From Phymorhynchus buccinoides (taxonomy: Eukaryota > Mollusca > Gastropoda > Neogastropoda > Raphitomidae): DNA of 64,000 nucleotides. The stretch's first letter is position 1, and the number at the start of each line of letters is the position of its first letter. Shown piece by piece: positions 58,518 to 64,000 of the stretch. The notes under the pieces are model-generated. The model was not told where the DNA came from and did not search any database. It saw only the letters and a program-made list of their open reading frames with translations. The position numbers were made by a program, and so were the translations under genes. The stretch lies in assembly GCA_017654935.2 (NCBI GenBank), contig CM065682.1:40579966-40643965 (forward strand). The letters run 5' to 3'.

Positions 58518-61500
58518 AACTGATAAAGTAATAATAGCTTAAACAGACAAAGGAGTGAGCTGTTGAAAAACATGAAGACTGATACAGTAATAATAGCTTA
58601 AACACTAAACAGACAAAGGAGTGAGCTGTTGAAAAACATGAAGACTGATACAGTAATAATAGCTTAAACACTAAACAGACAAAGGAGTGAGCTGTGGTAA
58701 AACATGAAGACTGATAAAGTAATAATAGCTTAAACAGACAAAGGAGTGAGCTATGGTAAAGCATCAAGACTGATAAAGTAATAATAGCTTAAACAGACAA
58801 AGGAGTGAGCTGTGGTAAAACATGAAGACTAATAAAGTAATAATAGCTTAAACACTAAACAGACAAAGGAGTGAGCTGTGGTAAAGCATGAAGACTGATA
58901 AAGTAATAATAGTTTAAACACTAAACAGACAAAGGAGTGAGCTATGGTAAAGCATGAAGACTGATAAAGTAATAATAGTTTAAACACTAAACAGACAAAG
59001 GAGTGAGCTGTGGTAAAGCATGAAGACTGATACAGTAATAATAGCTTAAACACTAAACAGACAAAGGAGTGAGCTGTGGTAAAGCATGAAGACTGATAAA
59101 GTAATAATAGTTTAAACAGACAAAAGAGTGAGCTGTGGTAAAGCATGAAGACTGATAAAGTAATAATAGTTTAAACACTAAACAGACAGAGGAGTGAGCT
59201 GTGGTAAAGCATGAAGACTGATACAGTAATAATAGTTTAAACACTAAACAGACAGAGGAGTGAGCTGTGGTAAAGCATGAAGACTGATACAGTAATAATA
59301 GTTTAAACACTAAACAGACAAAGGAGTGAGCTGTGGTAAAGCATGAAGACTGATACAGTAATAATAGTTTAAACACTAAACAGACAAAGGAGTGAGCTGT
59401 GGTAAAGCATGAAGACTGATAAAGTAATAATAGTTTAAACAGACAAAGGAGTGAGCTGTGGTAAAACATGAAGACTGATAAAGTAATAATAGTTTAAACA
59501 CTAAACAGACAAAGGAGTGAGCTGTGGTAAAACATGAAGACTGATAAAGTAATAATAGTTTAAGCACTAAACAGACAAAGGAGTGAGCTGTGGTAAAGCA
59601 TGAAGACTGATACAGTAATAATAGCTTAAACACTAAACAGACAAAGGAGTGAGCTGTGGTAAAGCATGAAGACTGATACAGTAATAATAGCTTAAACAGA
59701 CAAAGGAGTGAGCTGTGGTAAAGCATGAAGACTGATACAGTAATAATAGCTTAAACACTAAACAGACAAAGGAGTGAGCTGTGGTAAAGCATGAAGACTG
59801 ATACAGTAATAATAGCTTAAACACTAAACAGACAAAGGAGTGAGCTGTGGTAAAGCATGAAGACTGATACAGTAATAATAGCTTAAACACTAAACAGACA
59901 AAGGAGTGAGCTGTGGTAAAGCATGAAGACTGATACAGTAATAATAGCTTAAACAGACAAAGGAGTGAGCTGTGGTAAAGCATGAAGACTGATACAGTAA
60001 TAATAGTTTAAACACTAAACAGACAAAGGAGTGAGCTGTGGTAAAGCATGAAGACTGATACAGTAATAATAGTTTAAACACTAAACAGACAAAGGAGTGA
60101 GCTGTGGTAAAGCATGAAGACTGATACAGTAATAATAGTTTAAACACTAAACAGACAAAGGAGTGAGCTGTGGTAAAGCATGAAGACTGATACAGTAATA
60201 ATAGTTTAAACACTAAACAGACAAAGGAGTGAGCTGTGGTAAAGCATGAAGACTGATACAGTAATAATAGTTTAAACACTAAACAGACAAAGGAGTGAGC
60301 TGTGGTAAAGCATGAAGACTGATACAGTAATAATAGTTTAAACACTAAACAGACAAAGGAGTGAGCTGTGGTAAAGCATGAAGACTGATAAAGTAATAAT
60401 AGTTTAAACACTAAACAGACAAAGGAGTGAGCTGTGGTAAAGCATGAAGACTGATAAAGTAATAATAGTTTAAACAGACAAAGGAGTGAGCTGTGGTAAA
60501 ACATGAAGACTGATAAAGAATAATTTAGTAATAATAGTTTAAACAGACAAAGGAGTGAGCTGTGGTAAAGCATGAAGACTGATAAAGTAATAATAGTTTA
60601 AACAGACAAAGGAGTGAGCTGTGGTAAAACATGAAGACTGATAAAGTAATAATAGTTTAAACACTAAACAGACAAAGGAGTGAGCTGTGGTAAAACATGA
60701 AGACTGATACAGTAATAATAGTTAAACACTAAACAGACAAAGGAGTGAGCTGTGTGAACACTAACTGATAAAGTAATAATAGCTTAAACAGACAAAGGAG
60801 TGAGCTGTGGTAAAACATGAAGACTGATACAGTAATAATAGCTTAAACACTAAACAGACAAAGGAGTGAGCTGTGGTAAAGCATGAAGACTGATACAGTA
60901 ATAATAGCTTAAACACTAAACAGACAAAGGAGTGAGCTGTGGTAAAGCATGAAGACTGATACAGTAATAATAGCTTAAACACTAAACAGACAAAGGAGTG
61001 AGCTGTGGTAAAGCATGAAGACTGATACAGTAATAATAGCTTAAACACTAAACAGACAAAGGAGTGAGCTGTGGTAAAGCATGAAGACTGATAAAGTAAT
61101 AATAGTTTAAACACTAAACAGACAAAGGAGTGAGCTGTGGTAAAGCATGAAGACTGATAAAGTAATAATAGTTTAAACACTAAACAGACAAAGGAGTGAG
61201 CTGTGGTAAAGCATGAAGACTGATACAGTAATAATAGTTTAAACACTAAACAGACAAAGGAGTGAGCTGTGGTAAAGCATGAAGACTGATACAGTAATAA
61301 TAGCTTAAACACTAAACAGACAAAGGAGTGAGCTGTGGTAAAGCATGAAGACTGATACAAGTAATAATAGTTTAAACACTAAACAGACAAAGGAGTGAGC
61401 TGTGGTAAAGCATGAAGACTGATACAGTAATAATAGTTTAAACACTAAACAGACAAAGGAGTGAGCTGTGGTAAAGCATGAAGACTGATACAGTAATAAT

Positions 61501-64000
61501 AGTTTAAACACTAAACAGACAAAGGAGTGAGCTGTGGTAAAGCATGAAGACTGATACAGTAATAATAGTTTAAACACTAAACAGACAAAGGAGTGAGCTG
61601 TGGTAAAGCATGAAGACTGATACAGTAATAATAGTTTAAACACTAAACAGACAAAGGAGTGAGCTGTGGTAAAGCATGAAGACTGATACAGTAATAATAG
61701 TTTAAACACTAAACAGACAAAGGAGTGAGCTGTGGTAAAGCATGAAGACTGATACAGTAATAATAGTTTAAACACTAAACAGACAAAGGAGTGAGCTGTG
61801 GTAAAGCATGAAGACTGATAAAGTAATAATAGTTTAAACACTAAACAGACAAAGGAGTGAGCTGTGGTAAAACATGAAGACTGATAAAGTAATAATAGTT
61901 TAAACACTAAACAGACAAAGGAGTGAGCTGTGGTAAAGCATGAAGACTGATACAGTAATAATAGTTTAAACACTAAACAGACAAAGGAGTGAGCTGTGGT
62001 AAAGCATGAAGACTGATACAGTAATAATAGTTTAAACACTAAACAGACAAAGGAGTGAGCTGTGGTAAAGCATGAAGACTGATACAGTAATAATAGTTTA
62101 AACACTAAACAGACAAAGGAGTGAGCTGTGGTAAAGCATGAAGACTGATACAGTAATAATAGTTTAAACACTAAACAGACAAAGGAGTGAGCTGTGGTAA
62201 AGCATGAAGACTGATACAGTAATAATAGTTTAAACACTAAACAGACTGTGGTAAAGCAAAGGAGACAAAGGAGTGAGCTGTGGTAAAGCATGAAGACTGA
62301 TACAGTAATAATAGTTTAAACACTAAACAGACAAAGGAGTGAGCTGTGGTAAAGCATGAAGACTGATACAGTAATAATAGTTTAAACACTAAACAGACAA
62401 AGGAGTGAGCTGTGGTAAAGCATGAAGACTGATACAGTAATAATAGTTTAAACACTAAACAGACAAAGGAGTGAGCTGTGGTAAAGCATGAAGACTGATA
62501 CAGTAATAATAGTTTAAACACTAAACAGACAAAGGAGTGAGCTGTGGTAAAGCATGAAGACTGATACAGTAATAATAGCTTAAACACTAAACAGACAAAG
62601 GAGTGAGCTGTGGTAAAGCATGAAGACTGATACAGTAATAATAGCTTAAACACTAAACAGACAAAGGAGTGAGCTGTGGTAAAGCATGAAGACTGATACA
62701 GTAATAATAGCTTAAACACTAAACAGACAAAGGAGTGAGCTGTGGTAAAGCATGAAGACTGATACAGTAATAATAGTTTAAACACTAAACAGACAAAGGA
62801 GTGAGCTGTGGTAAAGCATGAAGACTGATACAGTAATAATAGTTTAAACACTAAACAGACAAAGGAGTGAGCTGTGGTAAAGCATGAAGACTGATACAGT
62901 AATAATAGTTTAAACACTAATCAGACAAAGGAGTGAGCTGTGGTAAAGCATGAAGACTGATACAGTAATAATAGTTTAAACACTAAACAGACAAAGGAGT
63001 GAGCTGTGGTAAAGCATGAAGACTGATACAGTAATAATAGCTTAAACACTAAACAGACAAAGGAGTGAGCTGTGGTAAAGCATGAAGACTGATACAGTAA
63101 TAATAGCTTAAACAGACAAAGGAGTGAGCTGTGGTAAAACATGAAGACTGATAAAGTAATAATAGTTTAAACAGACAAAGGTAAAACATTGAAGACTGAT
63201 AAAGTAATAATAGCTTAAAGCAGACAAAGGAGTGAGCAAAACATGAAGACCGATAAAGTAATAATAGTTTAAACAGACAAAGGTAAAACATTGAAGAGTG
63301 AAAAGTTAATAAGACAGAGGAGTGATAAAGTAATATTAACTAATAATAGCTTAAAACAGACAAAGGAGTGAGCTGTGGTACAACATTGAAGACTGATAAA
63401 GTAATCAGTGATTTATTTTTATAGATGGAAAAAATAAAGAAATGTGTCTTGGACGTGATAAAAATGACTTACGGTAATTACATTGCTGAAGTTTTGTGTT
63501 TGTTGTACAACTGATAAAGTAATAATAGCTTAAACAGACAAAGGAGTGAGCTGTGGTAAAGCATGAAGACTGATAAAGTAATAATAGCTTAAACAGACAA
63601 AGGAGTGAGCTGTGGTAAAACATGAAGACTGATACAGTAATAATAGTTTAAACACTAAACAGACAAAGGAGTGAGCTGTGGTAAAACATGAAGACTGATA
63701 AAGTAATAATAGTTTAAACAGACAAAGGAGTGAGCTGTGGTACAACATGAAGACTGATAAAGTAATAATAGCTTAAACAGACAAAGGAGTGAGCTGTGGT
63801 ACAACATGAAGACTGATAAAGTAATAATAGCTTAAACACTAAACAGACAGAGGAGTGAGCTGTGGTAAAACATGAAGACTGATAAAGTAATAATAGTTTA
63901 AACACTAAACAGACAAAGGAGTGAGCTGTGGTAAAGCATGAAGACTGATACAGTAATAATAGCTTAAACACTAAACAGACAAAGGAGTGAGCTGTGGTAA
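58518..64000 (+). repeat. Large minisatellite, 66 bp unit (59 bp variant), about 80 copies, runs off the window
   Basis: The unit starts ACTGATACAGTAATAATAGT and continues TTAAACACTAAACAGACAAA GGAGTGAGCTGTGGTAAAGC ATGAAG. A 59 bp variant lacks CACTAAA. Common substitutions are GATACAG/GATAAAG, ATAGCTT/ATAGTTT and AAAGCATG/AAAACATG; identical variants cluster in runs (for example GATACAG with AGTTT over much of 61360-62560), pointing to block amplification. Irregular, damaged copies lie near 60720-60780, 62245-62270 and 63170-63400. Because 66 is divisible by three and the unit lacks a stop in one minus-strand frame, long hydrophobic repeat frames appear there; I treat them as artefacts. Confidence 0.98.
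63410..63515 (+). pseudogene. Second copy of the candidate FAM126-like exon 3 and its flanks
   Basis: CAGTGATTTATTTTTATAG followed by the 49 nt segment 63425-63473 and downstream text to TTGTTGTACAACTGATAAAG is almost identical to 58415-58530 (one visible difference, CAGTGG versus CAGTGA). The acceptor and donor are both kept. It sits inside the 66 bp array, 4991 bp from the first copy. Using both exons in one transcript would shift the frame, since 49 is not divisible by three. Confidence 0.7.

Noticed and set aside
61305..62291. 328-codon minus-strand frame of a 22-residue hydrophobic repeat
   Set aside because: The unit is 66 bp (divisible by three) and stop-free in that frame, so the frame stays open automatically. 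It breaks wherever a 59 bp variant occurs, and no promoter or start supports it.

Overview
This is eukaryotic nuclear DNA, most likely from a marine mollusc and probably a gastropod. The taxon is inferred from overall character only: intron-rich genes with metazoan orthologues, extremely long (CT)n and (CA)n tracts, minisatellites in introns, and many SINE, MITE and LINE copies. There are no bacterial operons, no CRISPR array and no plausible intact tRNA gene. Most long open frames in the window are microsatellite or minisatellite artefacts.

Five protein-coding genes can be supported. (1) At 5398-6815 (+) there is a PERCC1-like protein of 377 aa with its whole coding region in one exon. (2) At 17946-23921 (+) there is TYW3, the wybutosine-synthesis methyltransferase, in 7 exons (288 aa). 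(3) At 31677-28100 (-) there is ADPRM, a manganese-dependent ADP-ribose/CDP-alcohol diphosphatase, in 3 exons (380 aa). Its first exon adds a basic, presequence-like N-terminus. (4) At 52561-42839 (-) there is MRPL10, mitochondrial ribosomal protein uL10m, in 5 exons (254 aa). Its first coding exon is only 19 nt and lies behind a 4.7 kb intron. (5) From 57061 (+) to beyond the window there is the N-terminus of a hyccin/FAM126-like protein. The exon joins of genes 2-4 all keep frame. The genes have no shared pathway; TYW3, ADPRM and MRPL10 are ordinary housekeeping functions. MRPL10 and the FAM126-like gene are divergently oriented.

The rest is repeats. There are 5'-truncated non-LTR retrotransposons at 2703-3975 (L2-like) and 38468-39800, 51485-52004 and 52030-52165 (CR1-like), plus a decayed RT fragment at 53868-54128. 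There are several SINE families, including an 837 bp tRNA-headed unit inside ADPRM intron 2 bounded by a perfect 15 bp duplication, and a family that occurs with two different tails. Four copies of a ~245 bp MITE with TTAA duplications and CCCTTTCACCGCC ends look piggyBac-derived; other MITEs look hAT-like and pogo/Tc1-like, one nested in another. A block at 31794-37793 is bounded by inverted arms. Arrays rich in AAGGTCA (nuclear-receptor half-site-like) lie at 15180-15990 and 53400-54880.

The right end (58518-64000) is a 66 bp minisatellite that leaves the window. It contains a second, almost identical copy of a candidate FAM126-like exon and its flanks 4991 bp downstream of the first, meaning either a local segmental duplication or an assembly artefact.
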